The notes: generated by a model from the letters alone, not told the origin. 64,000 nt of DNA from Humulus lupulus (GCF_963169125.1 NC_084794.1:158540858-158604857), one strand, 5' to 3'; shown: positions 33,635 to 46,491, counted from the first letter of the stretch. Program-made: numbers and translations.

Positions 33635-34635
33635 TTAGGATCATCCGGTTTGGCCTATCCTTTTTCATCTTTTTTTTTTCTATTCAATTCGTGTTCTTAT
33701 ATTAGGGTTTCTGAAAAAAAAAAAATATCAATTCGTGTTCATCTAGTCTTGTGTTTCTATTCTAGAGCTTGTTGAAATCGTGAATTAGGGGTTTGAGTTT
33801 TTTCTCTTGTTCTAATTGTAGAATCTGAATTTTCATTGAGTTTCTAGTGCTGTTTTGTTTTGAAATCCGAATTTTGCCTTGGGTTTCTTGTTCTTGTTGT
33901 GAAATCCGAAATTGGTATTGATCATTCCCTTGTTTCAATTGTGTCCCTGGTTTCCATTGGTTCCTTTATTTGTTGTGGAATCCGAGACTGTTATAGTGCC
34001 ACAAATTAGTTTGGTTTTGATCTTATTGTTTGAATCACATATTAGATTTTGGGAATATTGGTTTTCTGTTATTGGGATTGTTCTTGAATCTGTTATAGTA
34101 CCACAGTTTGCTTGGTTTTCGGATTGGTTCTTTGGTGTTCAAATTTTTTTTTTCTTTTCAAAAATTGAGTATCTGGGTTATCAAATTTGAGAGATAAAAA
34201 AAAAAAGGAAGAAAGGAAAGGAAAGGAAAAATCAAGAGGATCCGAACCTAAAAAAAAAAAAAAAAAAAAAAAATTTTTTGTTCTAATCTTGTTCCTTATG
34301 GTCTAGAGGCCTTTTGACCAAAACCCCACACAAGTGTTCCAAAAATCATCATTTTTCGTCATTTTCACCAGTTTTCATCGGTGTTCGTTTGGTTTGTTTG
34401 GTTAGATTTGTTGCTTGAACCTCCATATCACCGTTTCATTAGTTTTCAAAGAGCTTAAAGAAGAAAATAGAGTGGAAAAAGGCAGAGGTGTGAGCTTATT
34501 TGAGGGTAAAAGCCATCATTGAGTGCAAACACGAGTGTACTTGAGTGACCATTTTCTTTGAGTGAAACACGTGAGGGAGTACAGTGAGGTCCTTTCTATA
34601 ATTGTCTAACCTTATTGTTTTGCAGATTCTCCATC
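33635..34635 (+). repeat. CRM-4 leader
   Basis: Shorter than in CRM-1, with fewer ~38-nt GAAATCCGAATT repeats (about 33800-33910) and an A-tract at 34250-34273. CTAAC (34606-34610) and TTGCAG (to 34625) precede the gag ATG. Confidence 0.7.
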
Positions 34636-37600
34636 ATGTCACAAAATCCAGAGAAAGATGCAAGCAATGATAATCCGCCACCTGAGGTTCCGAATCTACA
34701 AATACAAGCATTAATTGGGGAGATGCGAAGGATGATGAGGGCGGAGTGTGAGCAGATACATGAGAGGTTGGATAGGGTAGAAGAGGGCGCACAACGGAGA
34801 CCAAGGAGGGGTAGGGTACACCAAAGGGAGGATGAGAATGAAGGGGATTTGGAAGGGGTAATTTCTGATGATGAGTTTGATAGGATGTCGGCGGGTAACC
34901 ATAGGAGGTATGGTGGGAATAGAGAAGATAGGAACCAGGTAGATAATTATTTGGGGAATATCAAAATGAGAATCCCAGCATTTCAGGGGAAGAGTGATCC
35001 TGAAGCATACCTTGAGGGGGAGAAGAAAATGGAGCTAGTTTTTGATTGTCACAACTACTCCAACATGAAGAAGGTAAAACTTGCTGCCATTGAGTTTACT
35101 GATTATGCTATTGTTTGGTGGGATCAGTTGTGCATCAACAGGAGGCGGAATGGAGATCGCCCTATTGACACATAGGAGGCCATGAAGAGGGTGATGAGGC
35201 GACGGTTTGTACCACCTCATTATTATCGAGATCTCTACCTTAAGTTGCAGGGTCTTCGTCAGGGCTACAGAAGTGTTGATGAGTATTACAAGGAGATGGA
35301 GATGGCTATGATTAGAGCCAATGTTGAAGAGGATCGGGAGGCAACCATGGCAAGGTTTTTGAATGGGTTGAACCGAGAGATTGCTGACCCAATCGAGCTA
35401 CACCATTATGTGGAATTGGAGGATTTGGTTCATATGGCAATCAAAGTTGAGAGGCAGCTCAAGAAGGGTAGTTCAAGTTCGAGGTCAAGACCGAGCCCAC
35501 ACAATCCAAGTACAACACCTTGGAGGTCGAACTATCCAAAGAAAGAAGACCAACCCACTTCATCATCTACACCAAAACCAGCCACCACAGCCACACCACC
35601 TCAAGGTAAAACAACTCCTACTAAGTCTCATTCTAGTGGGATAAGGTGTTTCAAATGTCAGGGGCGAGGACACATAGCTAGCCAGTGTCCAAACAAGAGA
35701 GTCATGGTGATTCGAGAAAGTGGAGAGATAGATTCTGAAGATGAAGATGATCTTGCTGACATGCCATCTTTGGAAGATGCTTCTGACAATGAGTATGGAC
35801 CAGAATCTGGTGAGATGCTTGCACTAGTCACAAGGCGAGTCCTGAATTTGCAAGCAAAAGAAGAGGAAGAAGAGGTGCAGCGAGAGAACATCTTTCACAC
35901 TCGTTGTCATGTGAGAGACAAGGTATGTAGTGTCATTATTGATGGAGGTAGTTGTACTAATGTTGCTAGTGCTTCCATGGTTGCCAAGCTGGGGCTTACA
36001 ACGCTTAGGCATCCTTGTCCATACAAATTGCAATGGCTGAATGATAGTGGTGAAGTGAGGGTTACAAAACAAGTACTGGTCTCATTTCGCATTGGCAAGT
36101 ATGAAGATGAGGTGTTGTGTGATGTGGTTCCCATGCAAGCTGGACACCTCCTTCTAGGAAGGCCTTGGCAATTTGATCGGCGGGTGCAGCATGATGGCTT
36201 CACCAACAAGTATTCATTCACATTCCGTCAACGAACAATCACTCTAGTGCCATTGACACCAAAGCAAGTGTATGAAGATCAAGTGAGGTTGCAAAAACTG
36301 AGTGACAAAAAGAAAATGAGTGAGCAAAAAGAGAGTGAAAAGATGAATGAGAGTGAGGAAAAAGAGAGACAAAGAGAGAAAAGTGGGGAATCAAGTGAGA
36401 GAAAACAAAATAATTTTTATGCAAAAAAAAGTGAGGTTAAGAGAGCATTGGTTACAAAACAGCCCATGATTTTACTCATGTATAAGGAGGCTCTTTTAAA
36501 TACTAACCAACTTGATTCTTTGTTGCCAAGTGTTGTTGGGTCTATTTTGCAGGAATTTGAGGATGTGTTTCCTGAGGAGGTACCACATGGTTTACCACCT
36601 ATTCGAGGGATAGAACATCAGATTGACTTTGTTCCAGGTGCTTCAATACCAAATCGACCAGCATACAGAAGTAATCCTGATGAAACAAAGGAATTGCAAA
36701 GGCAAATTGAAGAATTGATGGAGAAAGGGCATGTGAGAGAAAGCATGAGCCCTTGTGCTGTTCCAGTGATTCTAGTTCCCAAGAAGGATGGAACATGGAG
36801 GATGTGTGTTGACTGTCGAGCCATCAACAATATAACGGTAAAATATCGACATCCCATTCCTCGTTTAGATGACATGTTAGATGAATTGCATGGTTCTTGT
36901 GTGTTTTCCAAAATTGATCTTAAAAGTGGGTATCATCAGATACGTATGAAAGAAGGGGATGAGTGGAAAACTGCTTTTAAAACTAAACATGGATTGTATG
37001 AGTGGTTAGTCATGCCTTTTGGACTAACTAATGCACCTAGCACTTTCATGCGTTTAATGAATCATGTATTGCGTGCTTTCATTGGAAAATTTGTGGTTGT
37101 GTATTTTGATGATATTCTTATTTATAGTAAGAATTTGCATGACCATGTTTTGCATTTGCATTCTGTTTTGGATGTTCTTAGGAAACATAGTTTATATGCT
37201 AACCTCAGTAAGTGTACTTTCTGCACCGATAAGCTTGTTTTCCTAGGCTTTGTTGTAAGTGCTACAGGTATTCAGGTGGATGAAGAAAAGATCAAAGCCA
37301 TCCAAGAGTGGCCGACCCCTACAACTATAGGTAATGTTAGAAGTTTTCATGGACTTGCTAGCTTCTACAGGAGGTTTGTAAAAAATTTTAGCACCATCGC
37401 CGCACCACTTACAGAAGTTATAAAAAAGAATGTGATATTTAAATGGGGTGAAGCTCAAGAGGAGGCATTTCAGCTACTGAAATACCAGCTTACTCATGCT
37501 CCTTTACTTGCTTTGCCTAACTTTTCTAACACTTTTGAAGTTGAATGTGATGCTTCTGGAATAGGTATTGGCGCTGTTCTTATGCAGGATGGGAGACCGC

Positions 37601-39051
37601 TTGCATACTTTAGCGAAAAGCTAAGTGGGGCTGCCCTCAATTACCCCACCTATGACAAAGAATTGTATGCACTAGTGCGTGCTTTAGAAACATGGCAGCA
37701 CTATTTGTGGCCAAAGGAGTTTGTGATTCGCACAGATCATGAATCCTTGAAACATTTGAAAGGCCAACACAAGCTCAACAAGAGACATGCAAGATGGGTT
37801 GAGTTCATTGAGACATTTCCTTATGTCATTCGCTATAAACAAGGTAAGGAGAATGTGGTTGCTGATGCCCTTTCTCGCAGGTATGCCCTAATCTCCACTC
37901 TTGATGCTAAATTACTTGGGTTTGAACACATAAAGGAGCTGTATTCTGCTGACCATGATTTTGGGGAAATTTATGGTGTTTGTGAAAAATCTGCTGAAGG
38001 AAAATTTTATAGGCATGAGGGTTTCTTGTTTAGGGAGCATAGGTTGTGTGTACCTAATTGTTCTTTGAGAGATTTGCTAGTTAGAGAGTCCCACGGGGGA
38101 GGGTTGATGGGACATTTTGGAGTTGCTAAGACCCTAGCTATGTTGCAAGAGCACTTTTTTTGGCCCCACATGAAACGAGATGTTGAGCGAATTTGTGGTA
38201 GGTGTGTCACTTGTAGGCAAGCTAAATCAAGAGTTCAGCCAAATGGCCTTTACACACCCCTACCTATCCCTAGTTCACCATGGGTTGACATTTCAATGGA
38301 TTTTGTGTTGGGTTTACCTAGAAGTAAGTGTGGGAGGGATTCAATCTTTGTGGTTGTAGACAGATTTTCTAAGATGGCTCATTTTATTCCATGTCATAAA
38401 ACTGATGATGCCTCTAACGTTGCAGATTTGTTCTTTAGGGAGATTGTGAGATTACATGGTATGCCTAGATCAATTGTATCAGATAGGGATGCCAAGTTCT
38501 TAAGCTATTTTTGGAAAACATTGTGGGGAAAACTTGGGACAAAACTATTATTTTCTACTACTTGTCACCCTCAAACCGATGGTCAAACAGAAGTAGTTAA
38601 TAGGACCCTATCCACCTTGTTGAGGGCTATCATAAGTAAAATTATTAAGACTTGGGAAGATTGTTTGCCACATGTTGAGTTTGCTTATAATCGTTCAATG
38701 CATTCTGCTACTAAATTTTCACCATTTGAAATTGTTTATGGTTTTAATCCTCTAACTCCTTTGGATTTATCACCTTTACCTGTTTCTGACCATTTGAATT
38801 TAGATGGCGAGAAGAAGGCAGAATTTGTGAAGAAAATCCATGAGAGGGCGCGACTCAACATAGAGAGAAGGACTGAACAATACATTAAGCAAGCTAACAA
38901 GGGTCGTCATAAGCAGGTTTTTGAGCCCGGTGATTGGGTATGGTTACACATGAGGAAAGAGCGATTCCCAACACAAAGGCGTTCAAAATTGCTACCTCGA
39001 GGAGATGGTCCATTTCAAGTACTTGAAAGGATCAATGACAATGCCTACTGA
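34636..39051 (+). pseudogene. CRM-4 Gag-Pol polyprotein, one internal stop
   Basis: One frame of 1,471 codons plus stop is broken only by TAG at 35173-35175 (codon 180, TGG to TAG). Domains with approximate residues: Gag capsid 80-260, zinc knuckle [14 protein letters not shown] 338, protease IIDGGS 434-439, RT with [10 protein letters not shown] (Asp 825), RNase H (CDASGIG, Asp 972), integrase zinc finger (CVTCRQAK about 1190) and core (MDFV Asp 1222, later SDRDAKFL and [13 protein letters not shown]), then the [15 protein letters not shown]-terminal domain. The pol sequence matches CRM chromoviruses closely. A 53-bp deletion after INDNAY brings an early TGA, so the LTR-encoded tail (39061-39292) is out of frame. 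Every catalytic residue I looked for is present. Confidence 0.92.
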
Positions 39052-39111
39052 TTTGAGTCCTTTTGATGCAGGTGACGATTTGAGGTCAAATCCTTCTAAA
39101 GAGGGGGGGAA

Positions 39112-39831
39112 TGATGAGGACACCAAGACCCAAGTATCAAGTCAAGTTCCAGTTGGTCCAGTGACGAGGGCACGAGCCAAGAGATTCAAGGAAGAACTTA
39201 ACAACCTAGTCCACAAAGTCCTAAAACAAGAGGAGACCGTGGTCAACATTGAAGGAGAACAAAGACTTGTCTTACTCATCAAAGTTGACTAAGTTTAGGA
39301 GCTTAATGAGTCTTTTTATTTTTAGTCACGTTTTTTTTAGTCTTTGTTTATTTTGTGATAAGTCAAACATTTGACTTGTGTGAGTCCAATAGTCCTTTTG
39401 TCTTTAATTTTCGGTTTTCATGAGGAAGACAAAAGGCTTGTCTTTAATTTCGGTTTTCATTAGGAAGACAAAGGGGCTGTCCTTAATTTTTCGGTTTCAT
39501 TAGGAAGACCAAGGGTCTTGTTTTCATGTAATTTTCGTCCTTATAAGGACTGCCAAAACAATGTGAAAAATCAGATTATGTTGAAAGAAATTGTGAGTTT
39601 ATTTCTTCTTGAGTTCTTGAAGAAACTTTTGAACTTATCAAGGAGATTCCTTGTGGCGTTCATCCTGACTTATCAAACGGATTCCATCCCCGTTTGTGGC
39701 GTCTTCCTCATACCAAGGTTCGTGCTTGGCTAAGCATTGGGTCGCGGTTCCATTCCAATCTCGTGTGTTCTTGGTGGCTGTTCCATATTTGGTGTCGGGT
39801 TTTGTCACACTTGTTGGCGTGGTTCGTATCA
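39112..39831 (+). repeat. CRM-4 3' LTR (subtype beta)
   Basis: 720 bp, close to the 5' LTR but ending GTCACACTTGTTGGCG rather than ATCACAAAGTTGGTG, so the end may come from another copy. The coding tail in it ends LVLLIKVD at 39292. Confidence 0.9.
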
Positions 39832-40713
39832 GACAATGGCAAGGATTTTGAATGGGTTGAACCGAGAGATAGCTAATCCAATTGAGCTACACCATTATGT
39901 GGAATTAGAAGATTTGGTGCATATGGAAATCAAAGTTGAGAGGCAGCTCAAGAGGGGTAGTACAAGTTCAAATCCGAGACAAATCCCACAAAATTCAAGT
40001 GCAACACCTTGGCGGTCGAACTATCCCAAGAAGGAAGAAGACCAACCTACTTCATCCTTTACACCAAAACCAGCCACGACCCTTCAAGGTAAAACAACCC
40101 CTACTTCGTCCCGTTCTAGTGAGATAAAGTATTTCAAATGTCAGGGACGAGGACACATAGCTAGCCAATGTCTGAACAAGAGAGTTATGGTGATTCGAGA
40201 AAGTGGCGAGCTCGATTCTGAAGACGAAGATGATCTTGCTGACATGCCACCATTGGAAGATGCTTCTATCGATGATGAAGAGTATGGGCCAGAATCTGGT
40301 GAAATGCTTGCACTAGTCACAAGACGAGCCTTAAACTTGCAAGCAAAAGAAGAGGAAGAAGAGGTGCACCGAGAGAACATCTTTCACACTCGTTGTCATG
40401 TGAAAGACACGGTATGCAGTGTTATTATTGATGGTGGTAGTTGCACTAACGTTGCTAGTTCTTCTATGGTTGAAAAGCTGGGGCTCTCAACGCTTAGACA
40501 TCCTTGTCCATACAAGTTGCAGCGGTTGAATGATAGTGGTGAAGTGAGCGTTACAAAGGTGCTGGTATCATTTCGAATTGGCAAGTATGAGGATGCGGTA
40601 TTGTGTGATGTGGTTCCCATGCAAGCTGGACACCTCCTTCTAGGAAGGCCTTGGCTATTTGATCGGCGAGTCACCAACAAGTACTCGTTCACGTTCCGTC
40701 AAGGAACAATCAC

Positions 40714-41420
40714 TGATACGAACCACACCAACATTGTGATGAAACCCGACACCAAATATGGAACAGCCACCAAGAACATACGAGATTGGAATGGAACCGC
40801 GACCCAATGCTTAGCCAAGCACGAACCTTGGTATGAGGAAGACGCCACAAACGGGGATGGAATCCGTTTGATAAGTCAGGATGAACGCCACAAGGAATCT
40901 CCTTGATAAGTTCAAAAGTTTCTTCAAGAACTCAAGAAGAAATAAACTCACAATTTCATTCAACATAATCTGCCTTTTCACATTGTTTTGGCAGTCCTTA
41001 TAAGGACGAAAATTACATGAAAACAAGACCCTTGGTCTTCCTAATGAAAGCACCATAAACAAGACCTTTCGGCTCACGCAACTCTTCAGCTCACAAAACA
41101 AGACCTTTCGGCTCACACAACTATTCAGCTCACACAAGTCAAGTGTTTGACTTTTACAAAATAAAGAAAGACCAAATAACAACAATAACGTAAATATATT
41201 AAAAAGACAAATACAATAAGACTCATGAAGCTCCTAAACTCAGTCAACTTTGATGAGTAAGACAAGTCTTTGTTCTCCTTCAATGTTGGCCACGGTCTCC
41301 TCTTGTTTTAGGACTTTGTGGACTAGGCTATTAAGTTCTTCCTTGAATCTCTTGGCTCGTGCCCTCGTCACTGGACCAACTGGAACTTGACTTGATACTT
41401 GGGTCTTGGTGTCCTCATCA
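40714..41420 (-). mobile_element. Solo CRM LTR (beta) in CRM-5 protease region
   Basis: 707 bp, TGATACGAACC to CCTCATCA, opposite in orientation to its host, with the perfect TSD ATCAC (40709-40713, 41421-41425). It encodes the beta tail on the minus strand (VTRARAKRFKEELNSLVHK). Confidence 0.95.
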
Positions 41421-41807
41421 ATCACTCTAGCTCCATTGACGCCAAAGCAAGTATATGAAGACCAAGTGAGGTTGCAAAAATTGAGTGATAAAAAAAAATT
41501 GAGTGAGCAAAAGAAAGAGAGTGAAAAGATGAATGAGAGTGAGAAAAAAGAGAGACAAAGAGAGAAAAGGGTCGAATCAAGTGAGAGAGAAAAGAAAGAG
41601 AAGAGTTCGATTAATGAGGGAAAATTAGATAGAAAACAAAATAATTTTATGCAAAAAAAAGTGAGGTTAAGGAGGCTCTTTTAAACACTAACCAACTTGA
41701 TGCTAACAAGGGTCGTCACAAGCAGGTTTTTGACCCCGGTGATTGGGTATGGGTACACATGAGGAAAGAGCGATTCCCAGCACAAAGACGTTCCAAATTG
41801 GTACCTC

Positions 41808-42049
41808 GAGGAAATGGTCCGTTTCAAGTGCTAGAAAGGATCAATGACAATGCCTACAGACTCGATTTACCAGGTGAGTATACTGTTAGTGCTACTTTTA
41901 ATGTTTCTGATTTGAGTCCTTTTGATGCGAGGAAATGGTCCGTTTCAAGTGCTAGAAAGGATCAATGACAATGCCTACAGACTCGATTTACCAGGTGAGT
42001 ATACTGTTAGTGCTACTTTTAATGTTTCTGATTTTAGTCCTTTTGATGC
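41808..42049. repeat. 121-bp tandem duplication in CRM-5 integrase tail
   Basis: 41808-41928 is repeated at 41929-42049 with one visible change (GATTTGAGT to GATTTTAGT). The unit starts GAGGAAATGGTCC. Confidence 0.92.
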
Positions 42050-42391
42050 AGGTGAAGATTTGAGGACAAATCCTTCTCAAGAGGGGGGGAATGATGAGGA
42101 CACCAAGACTAAAGATCCAAGTCTAGTTCCAGTTGGTCTGGTGACGAGGGCGCGAGCCAAAAGACTAAGTTTAGGAGCTTGATGAGTGTTATTGTATTTT
42201 GTCATCTTGTATCTTTTATTTAGTCTTTGTTTATTTTGTAAAAAGTCAAACACTTGACTTGTGTGAGTCCAAGAGTCGTTTTGTCTTTAATTTTCGGTTT
42301 TCATTAGGAAGACAAAAGGCTTGTCTTTAATTTTCGGTTTTCATTAGGAAGACAAAGGGTTTGTCTTTAATTTTCGGTTTTCTTTAGGAAG

Positions 42392-42937
42392 TGATGAGGA
42401 CACCAAGACTAAAGATCCAAGTCTAGTTCATGTTGGTCTGGTGACGAGGGCGCGAGCCAAAAGACTCAGTTTAGGAGCTTGATGAGTCTTATTGTATTTT
42501 GTCATCTTGTATTTTTTATTTAGTCTTTGTTTATTTTGTGAAAAGTCAAACACTTGACTTGTGTGAGTCCAAGAGTCCTTTTGTCTTTAATTTCGGTTTT
42601 CATTAGGAAGACAAAAGGCTTATTTTTTAAATTTCGGTTTTCATTAGGAAGACAAAAGGCTTGTTTTTTTAAATTTCGGTTTTGCTTTAGGAAGACAAAG
42701 GGACTTGTCTTGATGTAATTTTCGCCTATATTAGGCCTTGAAAACATTTGGAAAAATCAGATTTTGATGAAATGAAAATTTGTGAGTTTTCTTCTTGAGT
42801 TCTTGAAGAGATTATCCGAACTTATCAAGGGTATCCCTTGTGGCGTTCAATCCGACTTATCAAACGGATTCCCATCCCCGTTTGTGGCGTCTTCCTCATA
42901 CCAAGGTTCGTGCTTTGCTAAGCATAGGGTCGCGGTT
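42392..42937 (+). repeat. Truncated CRM LTR (gamma)
   Basis: Follows the gamma LTR to GGGTCGCGGTT, then nine unrelated bases, then gag. The last part of the LTR, PBS, leader and gag start are deleted. Confidence 0.88.
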
Positions 42938-42946
42938 CTGTCAATT

Positions 42947-44957
42947 CGGAGGAACAGGGTGCAACAACGGGATGTTGAGGGTGAAAGAGAGTTTGATAGA
43001 GAAGCTAGGAACCAGGTAGATAATTATTTGGGAAATATCAAGATGAGAATTCCAGCATTTCAGGGGAAGAGCAATCCTGAAGCATACCTTGAGTGGGAGA
43101 AGAAGATGGAGTTAGTTTTTTGATTGTCACAACTACTCCGACATGAAGAAGGTAAAACTTGCTGCCATTGAGTTTACTGATTATGCTATTGTTTGGTGGG
43201 ATCAGTTGTGCATCAACAGGAGGCGGAGTGGAGATCGTCCTATTGACACATGGGAGGCAATGAAGAGGGTGATGAGGCGACGGTTTGTACCACCTCATTA
43301 TTATCGAGATCTGTACCTTAAGTTGCAGGGTCTTCGTCAGGGCTACAGAAGTGTTGATGAGTATTACAAGGAGATGGAGATGGCTATGATTAGAGCCAAT
43401 GTTGAAGAGGATCGGGAGGCAACCATGGCAAGGTTTTTGAATGGGTTGAACCGAGAGATTGTTAATCCAATTGAGCTACACCATTATGTGGAATTGGAAG
43501 ATTTGGTGCATATGGCAATCAAAGTTGAGAGGCAGCTCAAGAGGGGTAGTACAAGTTCAAAGCCAAGACCGAGCCCACACAATTCAAGTGCAACACCTTG
43601 GCGGTCAAACTATCCAAAGAAGGAAGAGGACCAACCTACTTCATCCTTTACAGCAAAACCAGCCACGACCCCTCAAGGTAAAACAGCCCCTACTTCGTCC
43701 TGTTCTAGTGAGATAAAGTGTTTCAAATGTCAGGGGTGAGGACACATAGCTAGCCAATGTCCAAACAAGAGAGTTATGGTGATTCGAGAAAGTGGCGAGC
43801 TCGATTCTGAAGATGAAGATGATCTTGCTGACATGCCACCATTTGAAGATGCTTCTATCGATGATGAAGAGTATGGGCCAGAATCTGGTGAGATGCTTGC
43901 ACTAGTCACACGACGAGCCTTGAATTTGCAAGCAAAAGAAGAGGAAGAAGAGGTGCAGCGGGAGAACATCTTTCACACTCGTTGTCATGTGAAAGACAAG
44001 GTATGTAGTGTGATTATTGATGGAGGTAGTTGTACTAACGTTGCTAGTTCTTCCATGGTTGAGAAGCTGGGGTTCCCAACGCTTAAACATCCCTGTCCAT
44101 ACAAGTTGCAGTGGTTGAATGATAGTGGTGAAGTGAGGGTTACAAAACAGGTGCTGGTATCATTTCGAATTGGCAAGTATGAGGATGAGGTATTGTGTGA
44201 TGTGGTTCCCATGCAAGCTGGACACCTCCTTCTAAGAAGGCCTTGGCTATTTGATCGGCGAGTCCAGCATGATGGATTCACCAACAAGTACTCATTCACG
44301 TTCCATCAACAAAAAATCACTCTAGCTCCATTGACGCCAAAGCAAGTATATGAAGACCAAGTGAGGTTGCAAAAATTGAGTGATAAAAAAATATTGAGTG
44401 AGCAAAAGAAGGAGAGTGAAAAGATGAATGAGAGTGAGAAAAAAGAGAGACAAAGAGAGAAAAGGGTTGAATCAAGTGAGCGAGAAAAGAAAGAGAAGAG
44501 TTCGATCAATGAGGGAAAATTAGAGAGAAAACAGAATAGTTTTTATGCAAAAAAAAGTGAGGTTAAGGAGGCTCTTTTAAACACTAACCAAATTGATGCT
44601 CACAAAGGTCGTCACAAGCAGGTTTTTGACCCCGGTGATTGGGTATGTGTACACATGAGGAAAGAGCGATTCCCAGCACAAAGACGTTCCAAATTGCTAC
44701 CTCGAGGAGATGGTCCGTCTCAAGTGCTGGAAAGGATCAATGACAATGCCTACAGACTCGATTTACCAGGTGATTATACTGTTAGTGCTACTTTTAATGT
44801 TTCTGATTTGAGTCCTTTTGATGCAGGTGAAGATTTGAGGACAAATCCTTCTCAAGAGGGGGGGAATGATGAGGACACAAAGACTAAAGATCCAAGTCTA
44901 GTTCATGTTGGTCTGGTGACGAGGGCGCGAGCCAAAAGACTCAGTTTAGGAGCTTGA
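42947..44957 (+). pseudogene. CRM-6 Gag-protease-integrase-tail ORF, broken
   Basis: Enters gag at RRNRVQQRDVEGEREFD (CRM-3-like lineage) and then deletes part of the acidic segment. An extra T near 43120 shifts frame after KKMELVF. Gag is open again from 43143. CGA became TGA at 43737-43739 inside the zinc knuckle. Protease (IIDGGS near 44020), linker, shared junction and integrase tail are one open frame from 43776 to 44957, ending in the gamma LTR. The integrase block has CVHMRK for WVHMRK. Not functional. Confidence 0.88.
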
Positions 44958-45453
44958 TGAGTCTTATTGTATTTTGTCATCTTGTATTTTTTATTTAGTC
45001 TTTGTTTATTTTGTGAAAAGTCAAACACTTGACTTGTGTGAGTCCAAGAGTCCTTTTGTCTTTAATTTCGGTTTTCATTAGGAAGACAAAAGGCTTGTTT
45101 TTTTAAATTTTGGTTTTTCTTTAGGAAGACAAAGGGGGTTGTCTTGATGTAATTTTCGCCTATATTAGGCCTTGAAAACATTTGGAAAAATCAGATTTTG
45201 ATGAAATGAAAATTTGTGAGTTTTCCTCTTGAGTTCTTGAAGAGACTATCCGAACTTATCAAGGGTATCCCTTGTGGCGTTCAATCCGACTTATCAAACG
45301 GATTCCCATCCCCGTTTGTGGCGTCTTCCTCATACCAAGGTTCGTGCTTTGCTAAGCATAGGGTCGCGGTTTACCATTCCAAATTTCGTGTGTTCTTGGT
45401 GGTTGCCATATTTGGTGTCGGGTTTCATCACAGTGTTGGTGTGGTTCGTATCA
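44867..45453 (+). repeat. CRM-6 complete gamma LTR
   Basis: 587 bp, after the coding polypurine tract; ends TTCGTATCA. TATATTAGG stands at the TATA position. Only GTAA separates it from the next LTR start. Confidence 0.9.
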
Positions 45454-45457
45454 GTAA

Positions 45458-45690
45458 TGATGAGGACACCAAGACTAAAGATCCAAGTCTAGTTTCAGTT
45501 GGTCTGGTGACGAGGGCGCGAGCCAAAAGACTCAGTTTAGGAGCTTGATGAGTCTTATTGTATTTTGTCATCTTGTATTTTTTATTTAGTCTTTGTTTAT
45601 TTTGTGAAAAGTCAAACACTTGACTTGTGTGAGTCCAAGAGTCCTTTTGTCTTTAATTTCGGTTTTCATTAGGAAGACAAAAGGCTTGTT
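45458..45690 (+). repeat. 5' part of another gamma LTR, fused to inverted leader
   Basis: Starts TGATGAGG and stops in a poly-T run (about 45688-45702), which continues directly as the reverse complement of the leader A-tract and GGATCCGAACCT. The shared homopolymer looks like the recombination point. Confidence 0.82.
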
Positions 45691-46477
45691 TTTTTTTTTT
45701 TTAGGTTCGGATCCCCTTTGAATTTTTCTTCTTCTTTCTTTTCTGTCTTTTCTTTTCCTCTTGATCCTCAAACGCAGGTACAAGACACAAGAAAAAAAAA
45801 ATCAGACTTGGATTTGACAACAACTCAGATTTCACAAAAGAACAAGAGAATCTTAATGCAAATTCGGATTTTCACAATGAAAAACAAGAGAAACTCACTG
45901 TCAATTCAGATTTCACAATAAAACAATAGAAACTCAAGGCCAAATTCGGATTGCACAATAATAAGAACAAGAGAAGTCAATTTCAATTTTGGATTTCACA
46001 ACAAGAACAAGAGAAACCCAAGGCAAAATTCGGATTTCAAAACAAAACAGCAAGAGAGACTCAGTGAAAATTCAGATTCCACAATTAGAACAAGAGAAAA
46101 ACTCAAAGCCCTAATTCACGTTTTCAGAAAAAAAAAAAAATTAGATGGATTTTCAACATCCCTAATTCAAACGCACCAATTGAACAAAGAATCGAAAATT
46201 AAAGAACTTTGTGTATACTAGTTTCGGATTTCAAGGGATTTCACAAAGAAATAATGGAAACTTTGGAAATAAGGGAATGATTGAACAAGGAAACAATTGA
46301 AATAGGGAAATTAACTATAGTAGTTTCAGATTTCACAAGAAAAAAATAAACAAGGACAAAGAACTCAAACACGACTAGATGATGAATATATATATATATT
46401 TTATTTCAGAATTGAAAAACGAATTGAATAGAAAACACAAATGAAAAAAAAAGATAGGCCAAACCGGATGATCCTAA
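45691..46477 (-). repeat. CRM leader in reverse orientation
   Basis: Minus-strand leader with several GAAATCCGAATTT-type repeats (about 45820-46085), with no gag attached. A (TA)n run lies at 46386-46398. Confidence 0.8.
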
Positions 46478-46489
46478 TCTCTGATACCA
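46478..46489 (-). other. CRM primer-binding site, reverse orientation
   Basis: Minus-strand TGGTATCAGAGA two bases from the LTR at 46492. Confidence 0.88.
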
Positions 46490-46491
46490 AC

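Larger units (their letters stand above)
32904..39831 (+). mobile_element. CRM-4: full-length CRM retrotransposon with all pol domains
   Basis: Beta LTRs at 32904-33620 (717 bp) and 39112-39831 (720 bp), PBS, leader and gag-pol. The left flank is AGTGT and the right flank GACAA, so no TSD matches. Directly after the 3' LTR comes the middle of another copy's gag, which means the right border is a recombination product. It is the only copy here that could have encoded its own RT and integrase. Confidence 0.9.
39836..42182 (+). pseudogene. CRM-5 Gag (C-terminal part)-protease-integrase tail, interrupted
   Basis: Reads from Gag [20 protein letters not shown]. The zinc knuckle's first Cys is lost ([15 protein letters not shown]). 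The protease keeps IIDGGS. A short deletion removes QHDGF near 40672. At 40713 the solo LTR interrupts, and [11 protein letters not shown] resumes at 41421. One T is missing in the AATTTTATGC stretch near 41645, shifting the frame, so the ORF ends at 41684. The integrase tail is open from 41759 but hits a 121-bp tandem duplication (41808-42049) that shifts frame again. It ends in a gamma LTR (TRARAKRLSLGA). Clearly dead. Confidence 0.88.

Noticed and set aside
39829..39833. TCAGA at the CRM-4/CRM-5 joint as the missing TSD of CRM-5 (its right flank is TCAGA)
   Set aside because: The match is made by the LTR end itself (ATCA + GA) and no LTR starts there, so it is probably chance.
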